64,000 nucleotides of DNA from NCBI GenBank assembly GCA_047600765.1, contig JASGKF010000002.1, positions 496,001-560,000 on the forward strand. Reading direction: 5' to 3'. Below are positions 16,604 through 24,685 of the stretch, piece by piece. The position numbers were made by a program, and so were the translations under genes. The stretch comes from Viridibacterium sp047600765. Lineage in GTDB: Bacteria > Pseudomonadota > Gammaproteobacteria > Burkholderiales > Rhodocyclaceae. The stretch's first letter is position 1; each line of letters opens with the position of its first letter. Under the pieces are notes generated by a model that worked only from the letters and a program-made list of their open reading frames with translations, had not been told where the DNA came from and did not search any database.

Positions 16604-18154
16604 CTAGCGATCCTTGTGCTGCAGGTTGTAGTGCGGCAGCCGCCAGGCCAACACGATGGCAATGATCAGGATTACTGCGCAGGCGATGTAGCCGTGATGC
16701 ACACCCTGCACCAGCCCGTCACGTGCCTGCGCCAGCAGTGCAGTGGCGTCGAAGTGGAGTGTGCTGGCGAGCTGCTGCAAGCTGCTCTGGTCTTCAGCGC
16801 GCACGAGGATCTGTGGCGAATCGAGCAGTTCGCTGACGGCCGGGTTGTTGATGCGGGCCAGTTTGGCGTCGAGCGAATGCGTGAAGCTTGCGTTGAGGAT
16901 GACGCCAGCGATGCTGGTGCCGACCATGCTGCCGATCATGCGTGTTGTCTGAATCAGCGCCGAGGCCACGCCCACGTCGCGCCGCTCGACGACGGCCTGG
17001 ATCTGCAGCGTCAGATTGGGCAACTGGAAGCCCAGCGCGAAACCGCAGATGCCGAAGCTCAGCATGGTGAGCCATTGCGGACCCGTTGCAGAGATGCTGA
17101 CCAGCAGCGCACAGCCTGCAAGCAGCAGCATCTGGCCATAGGCGATGAGTTTCTCTGGCTTCTTCAGCATGCCGATGAGGCGGCCATTGATGATGCTGCC
17201 GACCGTGATCATCACCAGCAGCGGCGTCATCACGAAGCCCGCTGTTTTCGGTGACAGGCCGAAGCCGCCCTGCAACAGCAGCGGCGAGTAATAGATCAGC
17301 ACGAACATCACGAGGCCAGTCAGCACACCCAGCGCAGCGAACTTGCGCACTGCCGGGTTGGCGAACAGGCGTGCCGGAATCACTGGCGCCGCAGAGTGCT
17401 GCTGGTGCCAGATGAACAGCGCGCCTGTGACCAATGCCAGCACGGCGAGGCCAATGAACAGCGGTTTGCCGAAGCCATGCATCTGCCCCTGTTCGGTGGC
17501 CAGCAGCAAGGTACTGACGCTGATGGCGAGCAGCAGCGCACCGAGCCAGTCGATGGATTTCTCTTCGCCCTCGTGATGCACGATGTGCGGCAGGTAGCGC
17601 GCAATCACGGGCAAGGCCAGCAGGGCGATGGGAATGTTCACGTAGAACACGCTGCGCCAGCCCAGGTGTTCGGTCAGCCAACCACCGAGTGACGGGCCGA
17701 TGGCTGACGAGATGCCGAAGGTGGCCGACAGCATGGCCTGCCAGCGTACGCGCTGCAGGCGGTCCGGGAACAGGTCGTTGATCGAGGCGAAGGCCACGCC
17801 GGTCAGCATGCCGCCGCCAATGCCCTGCAGGCCGCGCGCCAGCACCAGCTGCAACATGCTCTGCGCAAGCCCGCACAACACCGAGGCGATGGTGAACACG
17901 ATGACCGCGCCGATCACGAAAGGCTTGCGCCCATACAGATCACCGAGGCGGCCCATGATGGGGATCATCACGGCGTTCGACAGCAGGTAGGCCGATGCCG
18001 TCCAAGTGTAGAGGTCGTAGCCCTTGAGCTCGGCGACGATGCGCGGCATGGCGGTGCCGACCACGGTGGCGTCGACGGCGATCAGCATGATCACGAAGCT
18101 GATGCCGATCATCGCGGCCAGAGAAGCCTTGAAGCTGCGCGGCGCGGCGTTCAT
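16604..18154 (-). CDS. MFS drug efflux transporter, DHA2 (14-helix) family
   Basis: An EmrB/QacA-type proton antiporter of 516 residues with about 14 hydrophobic segments. The family motifs are present: DATVVGTAMPRIVAEL (motif D1), GRLGDLYGRKPF (motif A between helices 2 and 3), and LARGLQGIGGGML (motif B). The ATG at 18154 overlaps the stop of the upstream marR frame by 4 bp, so the pair was built as a coupled operon; a longer TTG start within marR is less likely. Substrate cannot be read from sequence. No HlyD/EmrA partner lies beside it. Confidence 0.88.
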   Translation of the reverse strand: MNAAPRSFKASLAAMIGISFVIMLIAVDATVVGTAMPRIVAELKGYDLYTWTASAYLLSNAVMIPIMGRLGDLYGRKPFVIGAVIVFTIASVLCGLAQSMLQLVLARGLQGIGGGMLTGVAFASINDLFPDRLQRVRWQAMLSATFGISSAIGPSLGGWLTEHLGWRSVFYVNIPIALLALPVIARYLPHIVHHEGEEKSIDWLGALLLAISVSTLLLATEQGQMHGFGKPLFIGLAVLALVTGALFIWHQQHSAAPVIPARLFANPAVRKFAALGVLTGLVMFVLIYYSPLLLQGGFGLSPKTAGFVMTPLLVMITVGSIINGRLIGMLKKPEKLIAYGQMLLLAGCALLVSISATGPQWLTMLSFGICGFALGFQLPNLTLQIQAVVERRDVGVASALIQTTRMIGSMVGTSIAGVILNASFTHSLDAKLARINNPAVSELLDSPQILVRAEDQSSLQQLASTLHFDATALLAQARDGLVQGVHHGYIACAVILIIAIVLAWRLPHYNLQHKDR

Positions 18155-18589
18155 GACGCGTCTCCAGGCGTACGCAGCGCCACGCAAAGGGCTTCGAGCG
18201 CGGCGATGACCTGCGGCCGGGTATCGGGCGACAGGCGATCAAGCACGCTGGCGGCGTGGGCGTTCATGCGCGCATCCACCTCGCGGGCGACGCGAGTGCC
18301 CTCGTCGCTCAATTGCAGCAGCAGGTTGCGGCGGTCCGCTGCAGCGGTGCTGCGCGTCACCCAGCCCAGCGCGACCAGCTTGTCGAACAGCGCGACTGAC
18401 CCAGCTCTTCTCCAGGCCCAGCAGGCGCCCCAGTTCGCTCTGCAGCAGCTCCTTCTTGCGCAACAGCACGATCAGCATGCGCGCCTGTGGCGCATCCAGT
18501 TCGCTGAGCAAGCGTCGCTGCTCGAACATGAACAGGCGCATGGCTTCGCGCAGTATGGCGGCATCGCGGGGTGGGGATTTGGGTGGCAT
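18151..18589 (-). pseudogene. MarR-family regulator, frameshifted
   Basis: Two frames together give one MarR protein. The first, from ATG 18589, gives MPPKSPPRDAAILREAMRLF and runs through QSELGRLLGLEKSWVSRAV, the start of the recognition helix. The second resumes with DKLVALGWVTRSTAAADRRN and continues to the stop overlapping the efflux gene. The break is at about 18386, on the minus strand GCT GTT CGA CAA, where removal of one base gives GTC GAC AAG (V-D-K), the expected residues. It is one extra base: a real mutation or a sequence error. If real, the DNA-binding helix is destroyed and the efflux gene may be derepressed. Confidence 0.82.
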
Positions 18590-18745
18590 GGTCAGGGAAG
18601 CAAAAGCGGATGCCATGGATGCTACAAGCAACGGTTGTCTATAGCAACGTTTTGTGTGTGACGGATTGTTTCGGGCTGCGCCCGGGTGTGCGGAGATTCG
18701 GGAAGGGGGCTTGCCGTCAGCCCCCGGGCTAGCGCCAGTACGGGC

Positions 18746-20152
18746 TCAGTAAGCCTTGCGATCCGTCAGGACGACGAGAACCGTCTTGATGATGATCCAA
18801 AGGTCCAGCGTGATCGACCAGGTGCGCAGGTATTCGAGGTCGTACTCGATGCGCTTCTCCATCTTGTCGATGGTCTCGGTTTCGCCACGGCAACCGCACA
18901 CCTGTGCCCAGCCTGTGATGCCCGGTTTGACCTTGTGGCGGACCATGTAGCCCTTGATGAGCTTGCGGTAGGACTCGTTATGCGCCACGGCGTGCGGGCG
19001 AGGCCCGACGATGCTCATCGTGCCCTGAAGCACATTGAAGAACTGCGGCAGCTCATCCAGCGAGGTGCGACGCAGGAAAGCGCCGATCGGCGTGACACGC
19101 TGATCGTTCTTCGTCGCCTGAGTGACTACGGCACCGTCTTCGCAAACCGTCATCGAGCGGAATTTGAAGACCACGATCTCCTTGCCATCCAGCCCGTAGC
19201 GGCGCTGGCGGAAGATGATGCTGCCGGGCGAGGACAGCTTGACGCCAATCGCGCACAACAGCAGCACGGGCGAGATCAGCACGATGATGAGCAGGCTCAG
19301 CACCACGTCCATCAAGCGCTTGAACATGCCGTTCACGCCCGTGAACGGCGTCTCGCAGACGGCCACCACCGGCATGCCGTTGATGTTGTCCATGCGGCCC
19401 TGGATCAGGTCGGTGACGAAGATGTCCGGCACGAAGAAGATCGATGCCGTCGTGTCCTTCAGTTCTTCGAGCAGGGTCAGGATGCGCGGCTGGCTCGCCA
19501 TCGGCAGCGCCAGATAGATGTGCTCGACGTGGTGGGCCTTCACGTATTCGGCCAGTTCTTTGAGGCGGCCGAGGATCTGGCGGTGCTCCAGCACCCCCAG
19601 GCGCTCGCGCGAGCGGTCATCGAAAAAGCCCAGCAACCGGATGCCGAGGTACTGGTTGCCCTCGAACTGGCGCGCCAGCGTCACCCCGATCTCGTTGCCG
19701 CCCACGATGATGGCCGTGCTCTGGTTGCCGTTCTCCAGCACCTTGGGCAGCGCCCACACCGCAATTTGCTGCGCAAGCAGCAGGGCAACGAAGCAGGTGC
19801 CGATCCAGCCGTACAGCACGCGGTCGGGGAAGAAGCGTTCGTAACCTGTTGCATAGCCAAAGGCCAGCAGGATCAGGGCGATCGTGCCCCAGTTCATCAC
19901 CGTCTTGCGCATCATGCGCCGGCGGTTGTCGGCCAGATTGAGTGCTCCGGGGAAGGACAGAGAGAAGGCAATGAGTGCCAGCAGGATGTACGGCGCTTCG
20001 ATCAGCTCGCCCTGGTAGACGGCAGTCGCAAACAGGCAGCCGACGATCACCACGGGGTCGAGAAAGGTCTCGACGGCGTGTGACAGGCTGAAACTGGCTC
20101 TTGCCAGGCTGCGCTGGCGGTTTTGGTCGAGTGCTGCAAACATGAGTGACAA
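18746..20152 (-). CDS. epsB: Undecaprenyl-phosphate glucose (hexose) phosphotransferase
   Basis: A polyprenyl glycosylphosphotransferase of 468 residues (WcaJ/EpsB class) that starts the repeat unit by moving hexose-1-phosphate from a UDP-sugar to undecaprenyl phosphate. N-terminal membrane helices (about 25–125) are followed by a CoA-binding-like region (IIVGGNEIGVTLARQ), another membrane segment near 275–300, and the bacterial sugar transferase domain with SPGSIIFRQRRYGLDGK, FKFRSMTV and RRTSLDELPQFFNVL. It is transcribed away from epsL with 226 bp between the starts. Its place beside epsL/D/E/F/G and exosortase B supports the name. Confidence 0.9.
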   Translation of the reverse strand: MSLMFAALDQNRQRSLARASFSLSHAVETFLDPVVIVGCLFATAVYQGELIEAPYILLALIAFSLSFPGALNLADNRRRMMRKTVMNWGTIALILLAFGYATGYERFFPDRVLYGWIGTCFVALLLAQQIAVWALPKVLENGNQSTAIIVGGNEIGVTLARQFEGNQYLGIRLLGFFDDRSRERLGVLEHRQILGRLKELAEYVKAHHVEHIYLALPMASQPRILTLLEELKDTTASIFFVPDIFVTDLIQGRMDNINGMPVVAVCETPFTGVNGMFKRLMDVVLSLLIIVLISPVLLLCAIGVKLSSPGSIIFRQRRYGLDGKEIVVFKFRSMTVCEDGAVVTQATKNDQRVTPIGAFLRRTSLDELPQFFNVLQGTMSIVGPRPHAVAHNESYRKLIKGYMVRHKVKPGITGWAQVCGCRGETETIDKMEKRIEYDLEYLRTWSITLDLWIIIKTVLVVLTDRKAY

Positions 20153-20378
20153 GATTCTTGGCCCGGTCCAGCGACCGCAAGGGGCTGGACACGTTGCTCC
20201 GGATATTTGGTGCCCCCGGGCACTCCGGAATGCAGCAGGATATACCGTCCAGCGTGTAGTTCGTGTGACACATGTCGGAAAGCCGGCGCTTGCTATGCCT
20301 GTCGTTTGTCTGTAGCACGGCGAGCATCAAGCCGGGCTAAACTCCCGGCCGCTCGCTGCTGGCTTTGCTACCTGATAA

Positions 20379-21563
20379 ATGAAATCTCCCTGCACTCCCT
20401 TTCTGGCACAGGCTGTACTCGTTGTACTGGGTACCTGGTCGACCGGCTTGCATGCGCGCGACGGCAATGTGCTGGAGCTGACGGCTGCCGAGAGTGTCGC
20501 GTATGACGACAACCTCTACCGGCTGGCGCCAGACAGCAATGCCACGCAATTGATCGGCTCGGAACGCAGGGATGATCTGGGTTCAACCACAACACTGCAG
20601 CTGGCCGCAGACAAGCTGATCGGTCGGCAGAACCTGTTCGGCTCCTACCGCCATGCGATAACCCGTTACCAGATTCACAAGACTGCGAATTACGATCTGG
20701 ATGATGGGCAGGCGGGATGGCGCGGAGGTTTCGGCGCCTACAACCAGTGGGACGTGTTTTACAAGCGCAGCTCTGTCCAGAGCGACTACTCAGACCGGCT
20801 GAGCTATGTTTCCAACGTCGTCGACACCAGCGCCTTGCATGCGGGAACCGAGATTCGTTACCGGACCGACTGGCGTACCGATCTCAGCCTGGAAGATGAG
20901 CGGCAGCGAAACTCCACGACGGCCCGCAACGGCGGCGACTATAACGGCCGTCTGTTCCAGGCAGGTTTCGGTTACTGGCCGCTGACAGGCAACAAGCTGG
21001 GCGTCCAGTTTCGTCAGGCGCGTCGCGAATACAGCGGCGACCGGGGTTGGCGCGAGAACGCCTTTAATCTTCTCGGTGCCTATTCCGGATCAGCCGTATC
21101 GAAACTGGATGGCAGTGCAGGGGTGCAACTGCAGCGCGGGAACGATGGCGCAACCAGTCGCAATCTCCGCTTCAGTCTCAATCACCTCTGGGTGCCGGCA
21201 GGTCAGTCCAGCTACAGTCTGCGCCTGATCCGGGAGCGGAGCGCGGCCAGTAACTCAGGTTCTGCGCAAGCCGACATCAACGGTGTCCAGGCGCACTGGT
21301 ACTGGGCAATGAGCGCGAAGTTGCGACTGGATAGTGGTTTCGATTACCAGCGGCGAAAGTATGACGGATACATCGAGCCCGGGACGAGTCAGCCCATTGA
21401 ACGCAAGGAATATGTCCGTGTGTCATCGCTGACGCTGAGTTACATCCCGGTCGTCAACATGACCGCCTCGCTGGCCATCCAGAATCACAAGCGTGACGCC
21501 AACCACATCCGTTACAACTACGACGCGCAGTCCTGCTGGCTGAGTCTCCAATACGTTTATTGA
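20379..21563 (+). CDS. epsL: XrtB-associated outer-membrane polysaccharide protein EpsL
   Basis: A protein of 394 residues with a signal peptide ending near LHA/RDG, then a pattern of alternating amphipathic beta strands and aromatic turns to a C-terminal LQYVY, typical of an outer-membrane beta-barrel. It matches the EpsL family that accompanies exosortase B loci. The likely role is the outer-membrane pore or adaptor for polysaccharide export with EpsE. It is the first + strand gene of the locus, divergent from epsB. The intergenic region (20153–20378) holds a 14-bp palindrome, GTGCCC-CC-GGGCAC, at 20210–20223. Confidence 0.85.
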   Translation: MKSPCTPFLAQAVLVVLGTWSTGLHARDGNVLELTAAESVAYDDNLYRLAPDSNATQLIGSERRDDLGSTTTLQLAADKLIGRQNLFGSYRHAITRYQIHKTANYDLDDGQAGWRGGFGAYNQWDVFYKRSSVQSDYSDRLSYVSNVVDTSALHAGTEIRYRTDWRTDLSLEDERQRNSTTARNGGDYNGRLFQAGFGYWPLTGNKLGVQFRQARREYSGDRGWRENAFNLLGAYSGSAVSKLDGSAGVQLQRGNDGATSRNLRFSLNHLWVPAGQSSYSLRLIRERSAASNSGSAQADINGVQAHWYWAMSAKLRLDSGFDYQRRKYDGYIEPGTSQPIERKEYVRVSSLTLSYIPVVNMTASLAIQNHKRDANHIRYNYDAQSCWLSLQYVY

Positions 21564-21646
21564 GAGATCCCGGCGCATTGCCACGCGGGATGGCCGCTCC
21601 GGTTTTGTTTCGTTTACGAGACATGGGACTACAGTCTGCGGTGCGT

Positions 21647-21662
21647 TGGCATGGCGGTTGCT
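21647..21662 (+). promoter_or_regulatory. Sigma-54 (RpoN) promoter
   Basis: TGGCATGGCGGTTGCT matches the -24/-12 consensus (TGGCAC-N5-TTGCW) with the required GG (21648–21649) and GC (21660–21661) separated by exactly ten bases. Transcription would begin near 21673, about 43 bp before the ATG at 21716. It lies in the 152-bp gap after epsL and so gives the PEIPTW-tailed gene its own promoter. PEP-CTERM genes in floc-forming betaproteobacteria are known to need RpoN and the PrsK–PrsR system. The enhancer site was not identified. Confidence 0.75.
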
Positions 21663-21715
21663 TGCAGGCTGAAGTGCTTTGGAATTTGTGCCATTTTTCT
21701 TCAGAAAGCAGCCTC

Positions 21716-22417
21716 ATGAAACAACCGTTGTGCCGCATTGTTTCCGCGCTGGCCGCCACTTTGCTGCTGATATCGGCCCCTGGCGCAGGCGCCACCGAAG
21801 TTCGCATCGATGCAACTGGCTTCGACGTGTACGTCGATGACTCCCTGGTCGCGCTGTTTGGCGTGCCGGATATTGTCGATGGCGTATCGCTGGTTTTTAC
21901 AGCGCCCGCGGGCTCTTTCGAAGCCCAGTCCGCCCTGCCGGCCTGGACCTTCTCCGGTGATTCGTTCGGCCTGCGTATCGTGGCCGACGCTGGCTACTTC
22001 CTCAGTTCGGCCAGTGTCCTCCAGGCGGGCCAGTTGCATATCGATGGTGCCGCGTCCGAAATCTACGCGGGTGGCGTCGTACGCACCGTGGACAGTCGCT
22101 ACCCCACCGTCAGCTATGCGCCCATGGTTGGTAGCGGTGTGGCGGCGGTTGGCGCGGCTGGCGGCGTTTATGAGCGTAGCTGGGAGACCGTCGGCACCCA
22201 GTTGCTGAGTGCGGGCGCAACCGATGTGCAGGTGACAATTGACTCCCTGCTCGGTGCACGTGCAGGCAGTTCCAGCGGCCATGCTTTCGTCAGCAAGCAG
22301 TTTGTTTCCCTGTCCGTTGTGTCCCTCATCAGCCCGGTTCCAGAAATCCCGACCTGGAGCATGATGGTTCTGGGCGCTGGAATGTTTGCAGGCATCGCAC
22401 GACGTCGAGCGGGCTGA
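21716..22417 (+). CDS. Secreted protein with PEIPTW-type exosortase sorting tail
   Basis: A 233-residue protein with a signal peptide (MKQPLCRIVSALAATLLLIS, cleavage after GAGA). Its C-terminal residues, about 208–233, form a PEP-CTERM-like signal in the variant VPEIPTWSMMVLGAGMFAG, followed by ARRR. The middle is alanine- and valine-rich with predicted beta structure and no known domain. Being inside the exosortase B locus it is a likely native substrate of XrtB. It has its own sigma-54 promoter and a strong terminator right after it, so it is a single-gene unit between epsL and epsD. The start was chosen by the signal peptide. Confidence 0.83.
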   Translation: MKQPLCRIVSALAATLLLISAPGAGATEVRIDATGFDVYVDDSLVALFGVPDIVDGVSLVFTAPAGSFEAQSALPAWTFSGDSFGLRIVADAGYFLSSASVLQAGQLHIDGAASEIYAGGVVRTVDSRYPTVSYAPMVGSGVAAVGAAGGVYERSWETVGTQLLSAGATDVQVTIDSLLGARAGSSSGHAFVSKQFVSLSVVSLISPVPEIPTWSMMVLGAGMFAGIARRRAG

Positions 22418-22426
22418 ATCGGTCAG

Positions 22427-22457
22427 AAAAAAAGGCGCCCGGGTGGCGCCTTTTTTT
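22427..22457 (+). terminator. Strong intrinsic terminator
   Basis: The stem AAAAAAAGGCGCC pairs with GGCGCCTTTTTTT around a CGGGT loop. It starts 9 bp after the PEIPTW gene stop. The A run and T run make it usable in both directions, but only the + strand gene is adjacent. It separates that gene from the epsD transcription unit. Confidence 0.92.
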
Positions 22458-22838
22458 ACACTGGGTTGTGATGTGAGTCACGGCGCGGATTTTGACGATT
22501 CTCTGCGCCCATCAAGCATTTACGCCGCCGTTTGGACTGTATTTCTGTCATATTACTGACACGCGGCCGCCAGTTGTGTTGACGATTTTTACGCATTGCT
22601 GCAATTCGCGCTTGTAACGGGTCTGTGGGGCGTCTGTGGCAGATTGCCGGGCTCCGGAAATCGTCTGTGGCAGACTCTCGCCGCTTTTCATCTCCTGGCT
22701 GGCGAGCTTGTGTTCCAATCTCGCCCCCTTGTTGAACGCGCCGGAAATCCCGGCTCCCGGTAGGCGGACTGTAATACTTCGCTGTTAGTTTTCGCCGCTC
22801 TCTCGAGCGGCCAACCTACCAACAACCCTGAGGTACCG
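22458..22838 (+). promoter_or_regulatory. 381-bp non-coding leader upstream of epsD
   Basis: No credible gene lies here. Three regulator-like sites are visible: a CRP-like TGTGA-N6-TCACG at 22467–22482, an inverted repeat TGTCA-N6-TGACA at 22546–22561, and the direct repeats at 22631–22674. A weak -10-like TAATAC is at 22772–22777. The region is the only long gap ahead of a gene series that runs to 46.1 kb with mostly overlapping stops and starts, so it probably holds the main promoter of the export and assembly operon. Which sites act is not known. Confidence 0.5.
22631..22674 (+). repeat. Direct repeats in the epsD leader
   Basis: The 13-mer CGTCTGTGGCAGA occurs at 22631–22643 and again at 22662–22674, 31 bp apart start to start, about three helical turns. 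A shorter copy, GTCTGTGG, begins at 22621, 11 bp (one turn) before the core of the first copy. The helical phasing fits binding of a regulator on one face of the DNA. Confidence 0.55.
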
Positions 22839-23816
22839 ATGAACACCCTGCTGCGTGACCGATTGTCCGTTTCCCTGTCTGCGATCGTGCTTGTCCTGAT
22901 GTTGGGCGCGTGTTCCAAGAGCGACAAGGGCGCCACCCAGGTTGCAGCCCGCGTCAACGACGGCGAGGTGTCGGTTCATCAGATCAACTTTGTCCTGCAA
23001 CGCAGCAACGTTCGTCCCGAACAAGCCAAAGCCGCCAGCGAGCAAATCCTGACCCGTCTCATCGACCAGGAGCTGGCAGTGCAGAAGGCGGTTGATCGCA
23101 AACTTGATCGCAATCCCGAAGTCGTCCAGCAGCTCGAAGCCGCCCGCCGCGAAATCCTCCAGCGCGCATACCTTGAGAGCGTGGCCGCCGGCGCAGCCAA
23201 GCCGTCCGAGCAGGACGCGGCCGATTACTTCAAGGCACACCCCGAGCTGTTCGCTGCACGCAAGGTCTACACGTATCGCGTGCTGGGCATCCAGGCTCCC
23301 AAGGAAAAAGTGGCTGTAGTGCAGGAGATGCACGCCAAGAATCGTTCGCTTGAAGACATTGCCCAGTGGGCCAAGGGCGAGAATCTGCGCATCGTGACCG
23401 ATGGCGGCACCAAGGCGGCAGAGCAGCTGCCCATGCAGAGCGTGCCGCGCCTGTCGCAGATGAAAGATGGCCAGATCATCATCGCAACCGGTCCGGCCGG
23501 CGTGGAGCTGGTGCACCTCGTGCAGGCTCGTTCCGAGCCAGTGACACTGGAGCAGGCGAAGCCCGTCATCGAGCGCTTCATCGCCAATTCGCGGCGGAAT
23601 GAGCTTGTGGTGAGCGAGATCAAGTCTCTGCGCAAGTCTGCCAAGCTCGACTTCAAGGGTGACTTCGCCGGCATGGCTTCCAGCTTCCAGAGTGCGCCGA
23701 CCGCTGCAGTCTCCGAACCCGTCGCGGCGCCTTCCGCGCCGGTTGCCGCACCTGCACCTGAAGCCTCTGGCCCTTCGGCAGATCTGGTCAAAGGCGTTGC
23801 TGCCGGTATGAAGTGA
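22839..23816 (+). CDS. epsD: EpsD-family peptidyl-prolyl cis-trans isomerase lipoprotein
   Basis: A 325-residue SurA/PpiC-like protein. It has a lipoprotein signal with lipobox LGAC (Cys25), a SurA-like helical N-terminal part (about 38–125), and a degenerate parvulin domain (about 130–235). The C-terminal 50 residues are rich in alanine, proline and valine (PVAAPSAPVAAPAPEA). It is periplasmic and lipid-anchored, probably helping fold or assemble export components such as EpsL. It is the first gene of the long co-directional eps series and carries the family's usual order (D, E, F, G). A good GAGGTA-like ribosome site precedes the ATG. Confidence 0.87.
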   Translation: MNTLLRDRLSVSLSAIVLVLMLGACSKSDKGATQVAARVNDGEVSVHQINFVLQRSNVRPEQAKAASEQILTRLIDQELAVQKAVDRKLDRNPEVVQQLEAARREILQRAYLESVAAGAAKPSEQDAADYFKAHPELFAARKVYTYRVLGIQAPKEKVAVVQEMHAKNRSLEDIAQWAKGENLRIVTDGGTKAAEQLPMQSVPRLSQMKDGQIIIATGPAGVELVHLVQARSEPVTLEQAKPVIERFIANSRRNELVVSEIKSLRKSAKLDFKGDFAGMASSFQSAPTAAVSEPVAAPSAPVAAPAPEASGPSADLVKGVAAGMK

Positions 23817-23856
23817 TGGCCCAATCGGGCCTGTATATCTGAAGATCTCCACCAGG

Positions 23857-24675
23857 ATGCATGACGACATGAAGTGGTTTTTCAGAAACCTGTTTGCTTT
23901 TGTGCTGAGCCTGTGTGCAATGTCCTGCGCCCTGGCTCAGACCAGCAATCCCGAGTACCTGCTCGATGCCGGTGACGTCATCCGGGTCAGCGTGTTCCAG
24001 AATCCGGACATGTCGTCCGAGGCGCGGGTTTCCGAGTCGGGCAGCATCACCTTGCCGCTTATCGGTACGTTCAAGCTTGGCGGGCTGACGCTGCAGGCTG
24101 GCGAGCAGAAGATTGCGCAATTGCTCAAGGACGGCGGTTTCATCCTCAAGCCCCAGGTCACCGTGTTGTTGATGCAGGCACGTGGCAGCCAGGTCGTCGT
24201 GCTGGGGCAGGTCATGCGCCCGGGGCGCTACCCGCTGGAGACGGCCAACATGCGCTTCTCCGACGTGCTTGCCACGGCTGGCGGGATTGCACCCACAGGC
24301 GCCGATACCATCGTCCTGACCGGGCGCCGTGACGGTCGATTCTTCCGTCGCGAATTCGACATCAACACATTGTTCGCCGAGGGAGATGGCGGCAAGGACA
24401 TCTACCTGCAAGGTGGCGATGCCATCTTCGTGCCGCGCGCGCCCATGTTCTACATCTACGGTGAAGTCCAGCGCCCCGGCGCCTTCCGCATCGAGCGCGA
24501 CATGACGGTCCAGCAGGCACTGGCGTCCGGTGGCGGCATCACCCAGCGCGGCACCCTGCGAGGCCTGCAGATCCATCGCAAAAGTGCAGACGGCAAAACC
24601 CAGATCATCCAGCCGAAGATGGATGACCTCTTGCGCGCGGACGACGTGATGTACGTTCGCGAAAGCCTGTTCTGA
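23857..24675 (+). CDS. epsE: Polysaccharide export protein EpsE (Wza-like)
   Basis: A 272-residue outer-membrane or periplasmic export protein. A signal peptide (cleavage after ALA, near residue 27) is followed by the Poly_export domain (YLLDAGDVIRVSVFQNPDMS) and two SLBB-type beta-grasp repeats (about 115–165, QVVVLGQVMRPGRYPL, and 200–255, FYIYGEVQRPGAFRI). It is a Wza relative and forms the export channel with EpsF across the envelope. No lipobox cysteine is evident at the cleavage site. A second in-frame ATG at 23869 would still leave an intact signal peptide. Confidence 0.92.
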   Translation: MHDDMKWFFRNLFAFVLSLCAMSCALAQTSNPEYLLDAGDVIRVSVFQNPDMSSEARVSESGSITLPLIGTFKLGGLTLQAGEQKIAQLLKDGGFILKPQVTVLLMQARGSQVVVLGQVMRPGRYPLETANMRFSDVLATAGGIAPTGADTIVLTGRRDGRFFRREFDINTLFAEGDGGKDIYLQGGDAIFVPRAPMFYIYGEVQRPGAFRIERDMTVQQALASGGGITQRGTLRGLQIHRKSADGKTQIIQPKMDDLLRADDVMYVRESLF

Positions 24676-24685
24676 GACGCGCTCC

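Noticed and set aside
18686..20083. Open frame of about 465 codons on the plus strand opposite epsB
   Set aside because: The composition is that of an antisense frame, and epsB has clear motifs on the other strand.
20210..20223. Palindrome GTGCCC-CC-GGGCAC between epsB and epsL
   Set aside because: It is short and GC-only; in this base composition such palindromes arise by chance, so it is mentioned under epsL only.
20153..20378. Search for a sigma-54 promoter in front of epsL or epsB
   Set aside because: Several GG and GC pairs are present but none has the ten-base spacing with a TTGC-like -12 element.
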